Positions 1 to 5,997 of a stretch of DNA of 7,336 nt are shown here, one piece after another. The stretch is from positions 1-7,336 of the forward strand of contig JASIKV010000143.1 in assembly GCA_030049455.1 (NCBI GenBank), read 5' to 3'. Under the pieces are notes generated by a model that ran no database searches, was not told where the DNA came from, and saw nothing but the letters and a program-made list of their open reading frames with translations. The position numbers were made by a program, and so were the translations under genes. Within the stretch, counting starts at the first letter, position 1. Every line of letters starts with the position of its first letter. Source of the stretch: Terriglobia bacterium (GTDB lineage Bacteria > Acidobacteriota > Terriglobia > UBA7540).

Positions 1-480
1 GGTATCCTTGATGGAGCTGAGGAGTTCAAACCACATCGGAGCGGCTGCCCATCACGCACTTCTTTGAAATTTCCCGGTTGACGGCGAAGACAGTCTACAA
101 CCGACCGTGCGAAGTCGGTTAGGAAAATGCTTTGCTCTGGATCCCCGGAGCTGCCGGGTTCGCCATTGGCGACTCCCACTCTGAAGGTACGTCGGTCCTG
201 CAATGCCGAAGGTGTGGGCCACAGTCTGTCGCCTCTCCCGGGGTGGGAGAGATTTTAGGTGATTCCCGGTCCCACGGCTTACGCCGTGGGGTACACTCTT
301 TTGGCCCTCTGGGCCTCATGTTCAGGGCTTGGCCTTCATCAGGGCCGTCAGGTCTCTTGCGTTGCTTCCCGTGGGTTTCACCTGCGACAATTCGTGGTTT
401 CCGGCTTGGCGCAAGGGACCCAACTTTAACCGCACTGTCACATCCTCGAAACGTCAATTAAGCATAAATTAATTAGATTT
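1..480. other. Non-coding upstream region with hairpins
   Basis: I see no gene in this stretch. Two overlapping open frames of about 110 codons exist on opposite strands (132-461 plus, 119-457 minus). Both have low-complexity, Arg/Pro/Gly/Ser-rich translations with no recognisable domain and run through palindromes, so I treat them as chance frames in GC-rich repeat DNA. A perfect 7-bp hairpin (arms 99-105 and 114-120) lies near the left end. It is followed by AGGAAAATG rather than a T run, so it is not a convincing terminator. The right end (about 455-484) is markedly AT-rich and could serve as an UP element for the promoter just downstream. No end of an upstream gene can be identified. Confidence 0.6.
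144..315. repeat. REP-like cluster of GC-rich palindromes
   Basis: Several short perfect hairpins follow one another: CCCGG/CCGGG (144-148, 154-158), CGCC/GGCG (161-164, 168-171), CTCTCCC/GGGAGAG (233-239, 245-251), CCCACGGC/GCCGTGGG with a TTAC loop (271-278, 283-290), and GGCCC/GGGCC with a TCT loop (303-307, 311-315). Closely spaced imperfect and perfect palindromes in an intergenic region are typical of REP/BIME-type elements. The CCCACGGC-TTAC-GCCGTGGG hairpin resembles ones I associate with acidobacterial and planctomycete intergenic repeats. That resemblance is from memory, and whether other copies exist in this genome cannot be seen here. Confidence 0.5.
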
Positions 481-484
481 CTTC

Positions 485-514
485 TTGACAGGAGAATCGC
501 TGCGCTGCTATACG
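485..514 (+). promoter_or_regulatory. Sigma70-type promoter for the M-box leader
   Basis: A perfect -35 box TTGACA (485-490) is followed after 18 bases by TATACG (509-514), which matches the first four bases of the -10 consensus. An AT-rich tract lies just upstream. The predicted start near 521 coincides with the first base pairs of the leader's 5' hairpin, so transcript and riboswitch fit together well. Confidence 0.7.
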
Positions 515-521
515 AAGAGGA

Positions 522-558
522 GCGGCATTTTTCCGGCGAGATTTGGCTGGGATGCCGC
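522..558 (+). other. 5' leader stem-loop ahead of the M-box
   Basis: GCGGCAT (522-528) pairs perfectly with ATGCCGC (552-558). Inside it, CCGGC (533-537) can pair with GCTGG (546-550) using one G-U pair. It would form at the extreme 5' end of the transcript and could protect it or keep the leader from misfolding. It lies outside the conserved aptamer core. Confidence 0.5.
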
Positions 559-570
559 GGGAAAAGGTTC

Positions 571-736
571 AACCTCGTTAGGCGAGGTTACCACGCAAAC
601 ATAAGCCACTGCCCGGAAACTCGGAGACGAGCCAACGGGTGGAGCAGGCATTGCCGGCTTAAGGCCTTGCCTAAGGTGGCTGTTCCGGAACGCGGGACAC
701 TACGTTGTGTGGAGCCAAAGCTCTCACCAGGAGGTT
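571..736 (+). promoter_or_regulatory. M-box (ykoK) magnesium riboswitch aptamer
   Basis: The segment carries the conserved M-box landmarks in order. A CTCGTTAGGCGAGG block (574-587) is followed by ACTGCCCGGAAA (608-619), then GAGCCAACGGGT (629-640), GAGCAGG (642-648), GGCTTAAGGCCTTGC (656-670) and the strongly conserved CAAAGCTCT near the 3' end (716-724). The closing helix P1 is AACCTC (571-576) with GAGGTT (731-736), and an internal helix pairs AGCCAC (604-609) with GTGGCT (676-681). M-box RNAs bind several Mg2+ ions, compact at high Mg2+ and usually switch off Mg2+ transporter genes. Here the aptamer lies between a clear promoter and an intrinsic terminator, upstream of a porin gene. The family call rests on motif order and helix arrangement read by eye; a covariance-model search was not run. 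Confidence 0.93.
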
Positions 737-790
737 TAGGGAATCGGGTTGCAGCAACCCGATTAGCCGGATTTGCCCCTGCGGAGCTTT
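717..790 (+). promoter_or_regulatory. Antiterminator pairing of the riboswitch
   Basis: AAAGCTCT (717-724), part of the conserved 3' edge of the aptamer, is complementary to GGAGCTTT (783-790), the 5' half of the terminator stem, over 8 bp with one G-U. A perfect 10-bp hairpin (arms 742-751 and 755-764, CAG loop) sits between the two strands and would bring them together. Folding of the aptamer and formation of the antiterminator are therefore mutually exclusive. This is the expected arrangement for Mg2+-induced premature termination: at low Mg2+ the antiterminator forms and transcription continues. Confidence 0.75.
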
Positions 791-808
791 AGCTCTGGGG
801 GGCATTTT
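774..808 (+). terminator. Riboswitch-controlled intrinsic terminator
   Basis: TGCCCC (774-779) pairs with GGGGCA (799-804), and inside it GGAGC (783-787) pairs with GCTCT (792-796), giving a long GC-rich stem. Its 3' foot runs into TTTT (805-808) and then CATTT. It lies between the M-box and the gene start, so it can stop transcription before the porin gene. Its 5' half is shared with the antiterminator. Confidence 0.8.
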
Positions 809-830
809 CATTTAAGGCTGGTTTTTAGAA

Positions 831-835
831 GAGGT
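831..835 (+). promoter_or_regulatory. Ribosome binding site of the porin gene
   Basis: GAGGT lies 6 bases before a GTG codon at 842. It decides the start: the longer frame would begin at a TTG (773) buried in the terminator hairpin with no Shine-Dalgarno, while GTG 842 yields a clean signal peptide. Confidence 0.7.
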
Positions 836-841
836 CATGGA

Positions 842-2227
842 GTGAAGCGAGTTACCACATTTCGCGGGCGGGCCAGGGCGTGCCCTGTGTTTCCCCTGGC
901 GCTGGCAGGATTCTTTCTGCTTGGGCTTGCCCCGATTTGCGCCTTTGGCCAGGCGACTGACTCCGGCCAAACCCCGGCAGAAACCTCCCAGCCTGACCCC
1001 CAGAACTGGAACCTGCACTTCCAGTCGACTGCGATTGGACAAGGTTACCCATCGTTTTCTGCTCAATACACGGGCGCCAACAGTCTTACTCCTGCGGCGC
1101 AGATCAAGGAGACCGTCTCCGTGGACGTGACCGGAGGGGTCCGGGTATGGCGAGGGGGCGAATTCTTTGGCGATGTGGTTATCTGGCAGGGATTCGGGCT
1201 GAGTGACACGCTGGGCACGGCCGGGTTCCCCAATGGCGAAGCATATCGTCTTGGCAAGCGCCTCCCGGACGCCTACCTGTGCCGCGCCTACCTTCGCCAG
1301 ACATTCGGATTCGGAGGGGAGAAGGAAGCAAGCGATGACGCCCCGGACGATCTGCGCGGCTCGAAGGACGTGCGCCGATTGACCTTCACCATCGGCCACC
1401 TGAGCTCCAAAGATATATTTGACAACAACGCCTACGCCAACGACTCCCGCTCGCAATTCATGAACTGGTCGCTGGTGGCTAATACGGCATGGGACTATCC
1501 GGCGGACGTGCTGGGCTTTACCAATGGCGCGATCGCCGAGTTGAACAGCCGCGCGTGGACAGAGCGGGTCGGCATCTTCCAGATGTCGCAGTTCGCCAAT
1601 GGCGAACGAATGGAATGGGATTTCGGCAAATCGTGGGGCCTGGTGGGGGAGATCGAAAGACGGTATTCCCTGCGAGGGCACGCGGGAACACTCCGCCCGC
1701 TCGCGTACGACCAGCGCGCGCATATGGGAAGTTATCAGGACACGATCGACAATCCCAGTCTGGAAGAGGACATCTACCTCACGGCGGCCTATCGCTACAA
1801 GTATGGCTTTGGCATCAACATGGATCAGGAGATCACGAAGGACTTGGGAGCCTTCATGCGGCTGGGTTGGAGCGATGGCAAGAACCAGACGTACGAGTTT
1901 ACGGATGTGGACCGGACGGCGACGCTGGGCCTCGACTTGAAGGGAACTCGCTGGCGCCGACCGAATGATGATGTGGGCCTCGCCCAGGTCGTCAACGGCA
2001 TCAGCGCCGTCCACAAAGAGTATCTTGCGGCGGGCGGCTTGGGAATTCTGGTCGGCGATGGCGCTCTTGATTATCGTACCGAGCGGATTACCGAATCGTA
2101 TTACAACTGGAAGATGGCCAAGCATTACCACCTGACTTTCGATTACCAGTTCGTGCAGAATCCCGGATATAACCACGTGCGCGGGCCGATTGATATTTTC
2201 GCTTTGCGGCTGCACATGGAGTATTGA
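842..2227 (+). CDS. OprB-like carbohydrate-type outer-membrane porin
   Basis: The product is predicted to be a 461-residue beta-barrel porin of the outer membrane, in the OprB / carbohydrate-selective porin family. Starting at GTG 842, residues 1-36 form a signal peptide: a basic N-terminus, a hydrophobic core rich in Leu, Ala and Phe, and a cleavage site near AFG-Q. The mature part has alternating polar and aromatic strands and the family-like segment DIFDNNAYAND at about residues 191-201. A YQFVQNPGYN stretch lies near the end, and the C-terminus is aromatic (LRLHMEY), as expected for the barrel-assembly signal. OprB proteins usually pass sugars. Here the gene stands directly behind an Mg2+ riboswitch and upstream of Mg2+-type transport genes, so a role in divalent cation passage is inferred from context only. 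Other outer-membrane barrel families are possible but less likely. Confidence 0.85.
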   Translation: MKRVTTFRGRARACPVFPLALAGFFLLGLAPICAFGQATDSGQTPAETSQPDPQNWNLHFQSTAIGQGYPSFSAQYTGANSLTPAAQIKETVSVDVTGGVRVWRGGEFFGDVVIWQGFGLSDTLGTAGFPNGEAYRLGKRLPDAYLCRAYLRQTFGFGGEKEASDDAPDDLRGSKDVRRLTFTIGHLSSKDIFDNNAYANDSRSQFMNWSLVANTAWDYPADVLGFTNGAIAELNSRAWTERVGIFQMSQFANGERMEWDFGKSWGLVGEIERRYSLRGHAGTLRPLAYDQRAHMGSYQDTIDNPSLEEDIYLTAAYRYKYGFGINMDQEITKDLGAFMRLGWSDGKNQTYEFTDVDRTATLGLDLKGTRWRRPNDDVGLAQVVNGISAVHKEYLAAGGLGILVGDGALDYRTERITESYYNWKMAKHYHLTFDYQFVQNPGYNHVRGPIDIFALRLHMEY

Positions 2228-2293
2228 ACAAGGCTGAACTCACTGTGCAGGCGGCCTGGTGGGAAAATTTCGAGCAGCGCATGCGATTTTCGC

Positions 2294-2322
2294 TTGACAT
2301 GGCGTAACACCGCCAGTATTAA
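2294..2322 (+). promoter_or_regulatory. Sigma70-type promoter upstream of the MgtE-like gene
   Basis: A perfect TTGACA (2294-2299) and TATTAA (2317-2322, five of six consensus bases) are separated by the ideal 17 bases. It lies 66 bases after the porin stop codon, with transcription expected to start near 2329, giving a leader of about 140 bases. The MgtE-like and NRAMP genes can therefore be transcribed independently of the M-box, in addition to any read-through from the porin. Confidence 0.65.
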
Positions 2323-2397
2323 GAGACCTCGAAGCAGTTTCAAGTCTTCAAACGGGTCGTCACAATACAAGGGAACTGGCTGAGCCTCTTACGGCAG

Positions 2398-2424
2398 GGT
2401 CACCGGATAATCCTGCGGGTGACC
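2398..2424 (+). other. Hairpin in the leader of the MgtE-like gene
   Basis: GGTCACC (2398-2404) pairs perfectly with GGTGACC (2418-2424), and GGA/TCC (2405-2407, 2411-2413) can extend the stem on the inside. No T run follows, so it is not a terminator. It lies about 35 bases before the Shine-Dalgarno of the next gene. Its function is unknown; I could not match the leader to a known riboswitch class, and the M-box landmarks are absent. Confidence 0.45.
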
Positions 2425-2470
2425 GCACAACATTCATGTGGAATGAGGGTCAGGGAAGTGGAGGATTGCG

Positions 2471-3712
2471 ATGATCTACTTTACCGAGATCGATCACCTT
2501 CCGATGTATGGTGTGAAGGGGGAGTACCTTGGGGAACTTGTGGACGTTTGCGTTGACCCCAGCCAAAAAGTACCTCGCGTTGCCTCATACCTGGTTCGTA
2601 CTCCGCGCAAAAACCTGCTGAGCATCAACTTCGGCCAAATCCAATCGCTCTCAGTGCGCGCGGGCCAAACGAATGTGCCGCGCGAGGAAGTGCGTGCCTA
2701 TGCCGCAGATGAGGGCATGATTCGAATCAAAAAGGATGTGCTCGACCAGCAAATTATCGACGTCAACAATCGCAAGGTGGTGCGCGTCAATGATGTGGAT
2801 TTTGACATTGAGCCCACGGATGGGCACAGTGAGCTGCGCATTGTCGCCGTGAACGTTGGACTGGCAGCGGGGGTCCGGCGGCTGCTCCAGGGGACCATCG
2901 CCAAGCACAACATCCGCATGATTACTGAAGCGCTTCCCAATCGCACCATTCTTTGGGAATTCGTCAACCTGATTGAACCCGACCCGGCGCGACGCGTGAA
3001 ATTGCGCATCTCCTATGACCGTCTGGCCGACATGCACCCGGCCGACATTGCCGACATTCTCGAGGAACTGAGCCATAACGAACAAAAAGCTGTGATCGAA
3101 TCCCTGGACGAGGAAACTGCGGCCCAGGCGCTTTCTGAGATTCCGACCAAGATGCAGGCTGACTTATTGGAAAGCATACCGCCGGAGAAAGCCGCAGACA
3201 TCGTTGAGGAAATGCCGCCCGATGAGGCTGCGGACGTGCTGAATCAGCTCCCCCCGGAAACCTCGGCGGAGGTCCTTGCGGATATGGGGAAGGAGGAAGC
3301 AAAAGAGGTCATCGAGTTGCTGGGCTTTGGCGAGAATACCGCCGGGTCCATGATGACCAATGAATACGTGGTGGTCCATGAATCCGCTACCGTCGAAGGT
3401 GCGATTGAGGCCCTGAGGAATTTTGAAGGGGAAGTGGAGAATATTCAGCATATTTTTGTGATCGACAATGAGGCCGCGCTGAAGGGCGCCGTCCCCATTG
3501 GACGGATCGTGCTTGCCGCCGCTAATACTCCACTGATGGACCTCTCCGTCGACCCTCTGATTTCCGCGAGAGCGCAGGAAAGCGCCAGGTCTGTGGTGGA
3601 TCTGTTCAATAAGTACAATCTGATGTCGCTGCCCGTGGTGGATGACGACCGCCACCTGCTGGGTTTTGTCAGCGCCGACGACGTGTTGGAGGTCGTAATC
3701 AACCGGAAGTGA
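2471..3712 (+). CDS. PRC-barrel / MgtE_N / CBS-pair protein without membrane domain
   Basis: This 413-residue protein resembles the cytoplasmic half of the MgtE Mg2+ channel but stops before any transmembrane region. Residues about 1-170 look like one or two PRC-barrel-type beta domains (for example YLGELVDVCVDP and a second block around QIIDVNNRKVVRVNDVD). Residues about 185-290 form the MgtE_N superhelix, with tandem acidic repeats such as MHPADIADILEEL, PPEKAADIVEEMPP and PPETSAEVLADM, ending in the family's TAGSMMTNEYV. Residues about 291-411 are a CBS pair ending LPVVDDDRHLLGFVSADDVLEVV. In MgtE these domains bind Mg2+ and ATP and gate the pore. Here they probably act as a separate sensor or regulator of the NRAMP-type protein encoded 21 bases downstream. 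ATG 2471 has a strong GGAGG (2460-2464) six bases upstream. Automatic annotation may call it a magnesium transporter, which it cannot be alone. Confidence 0.88.
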   Translation: MIYFTEIDHLPMYGVKGEYLGELVDVCVDPSQKVPRVASYLVRTPRKNLLSINFGQIQSLSVRAGQTNVPREEVRAYAADEGMIRIKKDVLDQQIIDVNNRKVVRVNDVDFDIEPTDGHSELRIVAVNVGLAAGVRRLLQGTIAKHNIRMITEALPNRTILWEFVNLIEPDPARRVKLRISYDRLADMHPADIADILEELSHNEQKAVIESLDEETAAQALSEIPTKMQADLLESIPPEKAADIVEEMPPDEAADVLNQLPPETSAEVLADMGKEEAKEVIELLGFGENTAGSMMTNEYVVVHESATVEGAIEALRNFEGEVENIQHIFVIDNEAALKGAVPIGRIVLAAANTPLMDLSVDPLISARAQESARSVVDLFNKYNLMSLPVVDDDRHLLGFVSADDVLEVVINRK

Positions 3713-3733
3713 TTCCGGGGTGCGTGTATCGCT

Positions 3734-4999
3734 GTGAAAATCAAGAGTTTCCGACATTTTCGCACACGGTTTTTGATTTTCCTGGCCGTCCTGGGGCCGG
3801 GAATCATTACCGCCAACGTGGATAACGATGCGGGGGGAATCTACACCTACTCCGTGGCGGGGGCGAAGTACGGCCTCTCGCTGATTTGGACCTTGATTCC
3901 CATTACCATCGCTCTGATTATCGTTCAGGAAATGGTGGGGCGCATGGGAGTGGTGACAGGCAAGGGCCTGGCGGACCTGATTCGCGAGGAATACGGCCTG
4001 AGGACCACCTTTATCCTGATGGTCCTGCTGATCATCACGGATTTGGGGAATACCGTCTCCGAATTTGCGGGATTGGCGTCGGGAACATCGGTCTTTCACA
4101 TGAGCCGCTTTGTGGCTGTGCCGTTGGGGGCCATCTTCGTTTGGCTGCTGGTCGTAAAAGGAAGTTACAGGTATGTGGAAAAAATATTCCTGGCGGCGTG
4201 TGTTATCTACATCGCCTACCCGATCTCATGTTTCCTTTCACATCCCGACTGGCCCACTGCGCTTTGGAGCACTGTGAAACCCTCATTCCAATTCACCGGC
4301 GGCTACCTTTACATGGTCATAGGGCTGGTCGGGACGACGATTGCTCCCTGGATGCAATTTTATCTTCAATCCGCGGTGGTGGAAAAAGGCGTCAAGATCA
4401 AGGAGTACATTTATTCGCGGCTGGACGTGATTGTCGGCTGCATCATCACGGACGTCGTTGCGTTTTTTATCATCGTCGCCTGTGCCGCCACGATCTATCT
4501 GACCGGGCATCGCGACATCAAGGACGCGGGGGATGCGGCCATGGCGCTCCGCCCGCTCGCCGGCCACGCTGCAAGTGCACTGTTTGCGGTGGGGCTCTGC
4601 AACGCCTCGCTCTTTTCGGCCTGCATTCTTCCGCTCGCTACCGCTTATTATGTTTGTGAAGGGCTGGGGCTGGAATCGGGTATCAATAAGCGATTCAAGG
4701 AGGCTCCGGCATTCTATTGGCTCTACACCAGCCTGATTTTCCTGGGCATGCTGGCCGTACTTCTGCTCAGCGAATCACAACAAGTTCCGATAATTCTCCT
4801 TTCCCAGGTCGCGAATGGCATTTTGCTTCCCTTTGTTGTCATTTTTATGCTGCAACTCACCAACCGCGAAGACGTTATGGGCGCCTACCGCAATTCCCGC
4901 TTCTTCAACATCATTGCCTGGGTGACTTGCATTGTCATGATGGTTCTGACGGCAATGCTCGCCGTGAGCAGCTTGTTTCCAGGCAAGGTGCCAGGTTGA
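3734..4999 (+). CDS. NRAMP-related divalent metal (probably Mg2+) transporter
   Basis: This 421-residue inner-membrane protein has about 11 hydrophobic helices, the NRAMP/SLC11 number. It aligns with NRAMP landmarks: GPGIITA in helix 1, RMGVVTGKGLADL after helix 2, GTTIAPWMQFYLQSAVV in helix 6, and SQVANGILLPF in helix 10. The metal-site motifs are altered. The helix-1 DPGN is D32-A33-G34-G35 and the helix-6 MPH is A204-P205-W206, so the Met ligand that favours transition metals is missing. NRAMP-related Mg2+ transporters (NRMT) also depart from these motifs, and replacing this Met with Ala in a canonical NRAMP is reported to admit Mg2+ and Ca2+. Together with the M-box and the MgtE-like neighbour, Mg2+ is the likeliest substrate; Mn2+ or Fe2+ uptake is less likely. 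The GTG start lies 21 bases after the previous stop and has only a weak ribosome site, suggesting translational coupling. Confidence 0.88.
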   Translation: MKIKSFRHFRTRFLIFLAVLGPGIITANVDNDAGGIYTYSVAGAKYGLSLIWTLIPITIALIIVQEMVGRMGVVTGKGLADLIREEYGLRTTFILMVLLIITDLGNTVSEFAGLASGTSVFHMSRFVAVPLGAIFVWLLVVKGSYRYVEKIFLAACVIYIAYPISCFLSHPDWPTALWSTVKPSFQFTGGYLYMVIGLVGTTIAPWMQFYLQSAVVEKGVKIKEYIYSRLDVIVGCIITDVVAFFIIVACAATIYLTGHRDIKDAGDAAMALRPLAGHAASALFAVGLCNASLFSACILPLATAYYVCEGLGLESGINKRFKEAPAFYWLYTSLIFLGMLAVLLLSESQQVPIILLSQVANGILLPFVVIFMLQLTNREDVMGAYRNSRFFNIIAWVTCIVMMVLTAMLAVSSLFPGKVPG

Positions 5000-5143
5000 T
5001 TCGTAGCCATAGTCAGGCTGCGCCATTCCTGATCTATAAATCGCGCATCGTTCATACTTTCGTAGCCTGCGGCTTGCTTGCGGGAACCAGGTGGGTGTGC
5101 TAGGGTTTCTACTGCCGCCAGTTGGCACAAGGTTTAGGGTCAA
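5000..5143. other. Intergenic region between transporter and uppS
   Basis: This 144-base gap separates the metal-transport genes from the lipid-synthesis genes. It contains two copies of TTCGTAGCC (about 5000-5008 and 5059-5067) and a weak hairpin around 5065-5083. No T-tailed terminator and no promoter with good boxes are visible, so how uppS is transcribed cannot be decided from the sequence. Confidence 0.4.
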
Positions 5144-5893
5144 GTGACAAAGCAATCTGTTGAAATTGACCTCCCGGACCAGATATCGCCAGACCGCCTG
5201 CCACGCCACATTGCCATCATCATGGATGGAAACGGGCGATGGGCCAAGCGTCGGCGCCTGCCTCGCATTGCCGGCCACCGTGCCGGGATCAAAGCAGTAA
5301 GGCAGGCCGTGGAGACCTGCGCCCGCCTGGGCGTTCCTTACCTGACGCTTTACGCCTTTTCAATTGAAAACTGGAAGCGCCCACACACCGAAATCCGGTT
5401 GCTGATGGGCTTGTTGCGTGAGTATTTGAAAAAGGAGATCGAAGAACTGAACCGGCAAAACATTCGCCTGCTGGTGATCGGAAGAATCCACGATCTTCCC
5501 AAACCGGTGATCCAGGATTTGCAGAATGCCCTCGATCAGACCCGAAAGAATACCGGTCTACACCTTGTGCTGGCTTTGAACTACGGTGCTCGTGCGGAGA
5601 TGGTGGACGCGGTCCGCGAAATTGTTTCCCGCGCCAGGCAGAACGGAACGATGGAGATTGATGAGTCGCTGCTCAGCTCGCACCTTTACACCAGCGGCCT
5701 GCCGGATCCCGACCTGCTGATTCGAACGAGCGGGGAATTGCGCCTGAGCAACTTTCTGCTTTGGCAGGCGGCCTATTCGGAACTTTGGGTGACTGAAACC
5801 CTTTGGCCGGATTTTACCCAAAATGATCTCTATCAGGCGATCATCGATTTTCAAAAGCGAGAACGTCGCTACGGTGGCCTGGGATTGAGCTGA
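5144..5893 (+). CDS. uppS: Undecaprenyl diphosphate synthase (cis-prenyltransferase)
   Basis: UppS condenses eight isopentenyl diphosphates onto farnesyl diphosphate to make undecaprenyl diphosphate, the lipid carrier for peptidoglycan and other cell-wall polymers. It is a cytosolic, membrane-associated dimer. The 249 residues match the family in length and carry its signatures: HIAIIMDGNGRWAK with the catalytic Asp (D28), GHRAG (H45), YAFSIENWKRP (70-80), and RTSGELRLSNFLLWQ with R194, R200 and S202, followed by E213. These residues correspond to the substrate- and Mg2+-binding residues of the Escherichia coli enzyme. The GTG start has only a modest AGGG (5136-5139) upstream. The next ATG in frame is the Met of IIMDGNG, which would delete an essential strand, so GTG is preferred. 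It is followed by cdsA and dxr, a common bacterial order for lipid and isoprenoid genes. Confidence 0.97.
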   Translation: MTKQSVEIDLPDQISPDRLPRHIAIIMDGNGRWAKRRRLPRIAGHRAGIKAVRQAVETCARLGVPYLTLYAFSIENWKRPHTEIRLLMGLLREYLKKEIEELNRQNIRLLVIGRIHDLPKPVIQDLQNALDQTRKNTGLHLVLALNYGARAEMVDAVREIVSRARQNGTMEIDESLLSSHLYTSGLPDPDLLIRTSGELRLSNFLLWQAAYSELWVTETLWPDFTQNDLYQAIIDFQKRERRYGGLGLS

Positions 5894-5899
5894 CAACAT

Positions 5900-5992
5900 T
5901 TTGGATTTTAGATTTCGGATTTTGGATTTAAATCGTGCCTTGGTGATGACCGCTTCAACCCAAAATCGCAAATCCAAAATCTAAAATCCAAA
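5900..5992. repeat. Inverted heptamer-repeat arrays between uppS and cdsA
   Basis: Four consecutive TTNGATT-type heptamers (5901-5928: TTGGATT, TTAGATT, TCGGATT, TTGGATT) are mirrored by four complementary AAATCNN heptamers (5963-5990: AAATCGC, AAATCCA, AAATCTA, AAATCCA). As an inverted repeat, 5900-5922 and 5970-5992 pair at 22 of 23 positions (one C-A mismatch) around a 47-base loop. The element is AT-rich, unlike the GC-rich genes on both sides, and its right arm ends 5 bases before the cdsA start. It could fold into a long hairpin in RNA, attenuating or stabilising the transcript, or be a small mobile or slippage-generated repeat. No coding capacity is seen. Confidence 0.8.
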
Positions 5993-5997
5993 GCCTC

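Noticed and set aside
99..120. Hairpin AACCGAC/GTCGGTT as an intrinsic terminator
   Set aside because: The 8-base loop and lack of a following T run make termination unlikely.
1..122. End of an upstream gene in the third forward frame
   Set aside because: About 33 codons are open before a TAG at 120-122, but two stops lie just upstream and there is no start codon or recognisable motif.
119..461. Opposing open frames of about 110 codons on both strands in the left region
   Set aside because: Both cross perfect palindromes, have low-complexity Arg/Pro/Gly/Ser-rich translations and no good ribosome site; they look like by-products of the repeat cluster.
773..841. Longer porin start at TTG 773
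   Set aside because: The codon lies at the edge of the terminator hairpin without a ribosome site, and the extra 23 residues would spoil the signal peptide. GTG 842 has GAGGT at a good distance.
837..845. Two-codon frame ATG-GAG-TGA overlapping the porin start
   Set aside because: It lies only one base after the Shine-Dalgarno, too close to be used; most likely chance.
812..2215. 467-codon open frame antisense to the porin gene
   Set aside because: It mirrors the codon structure of a GC-rich real gene, has no recognisable domain and no credible start signals; the sense strand has a signal peptide, barrel pattern and family motifs.
2263..2292. GAAAAT/ATTTTC inverted repeat as a terminator after the porin
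   Set aside because: The stem is short and AT-rich, the interior does not pair well and no T tract follows; it also overlaps the start of the second promoter region.
3164..4099. 311-codon minus-strand frame across the MgtE-like/NRAMP junction
   Set aside because: It is antisense to two clearly recognisable genes and its translation shows no family features.
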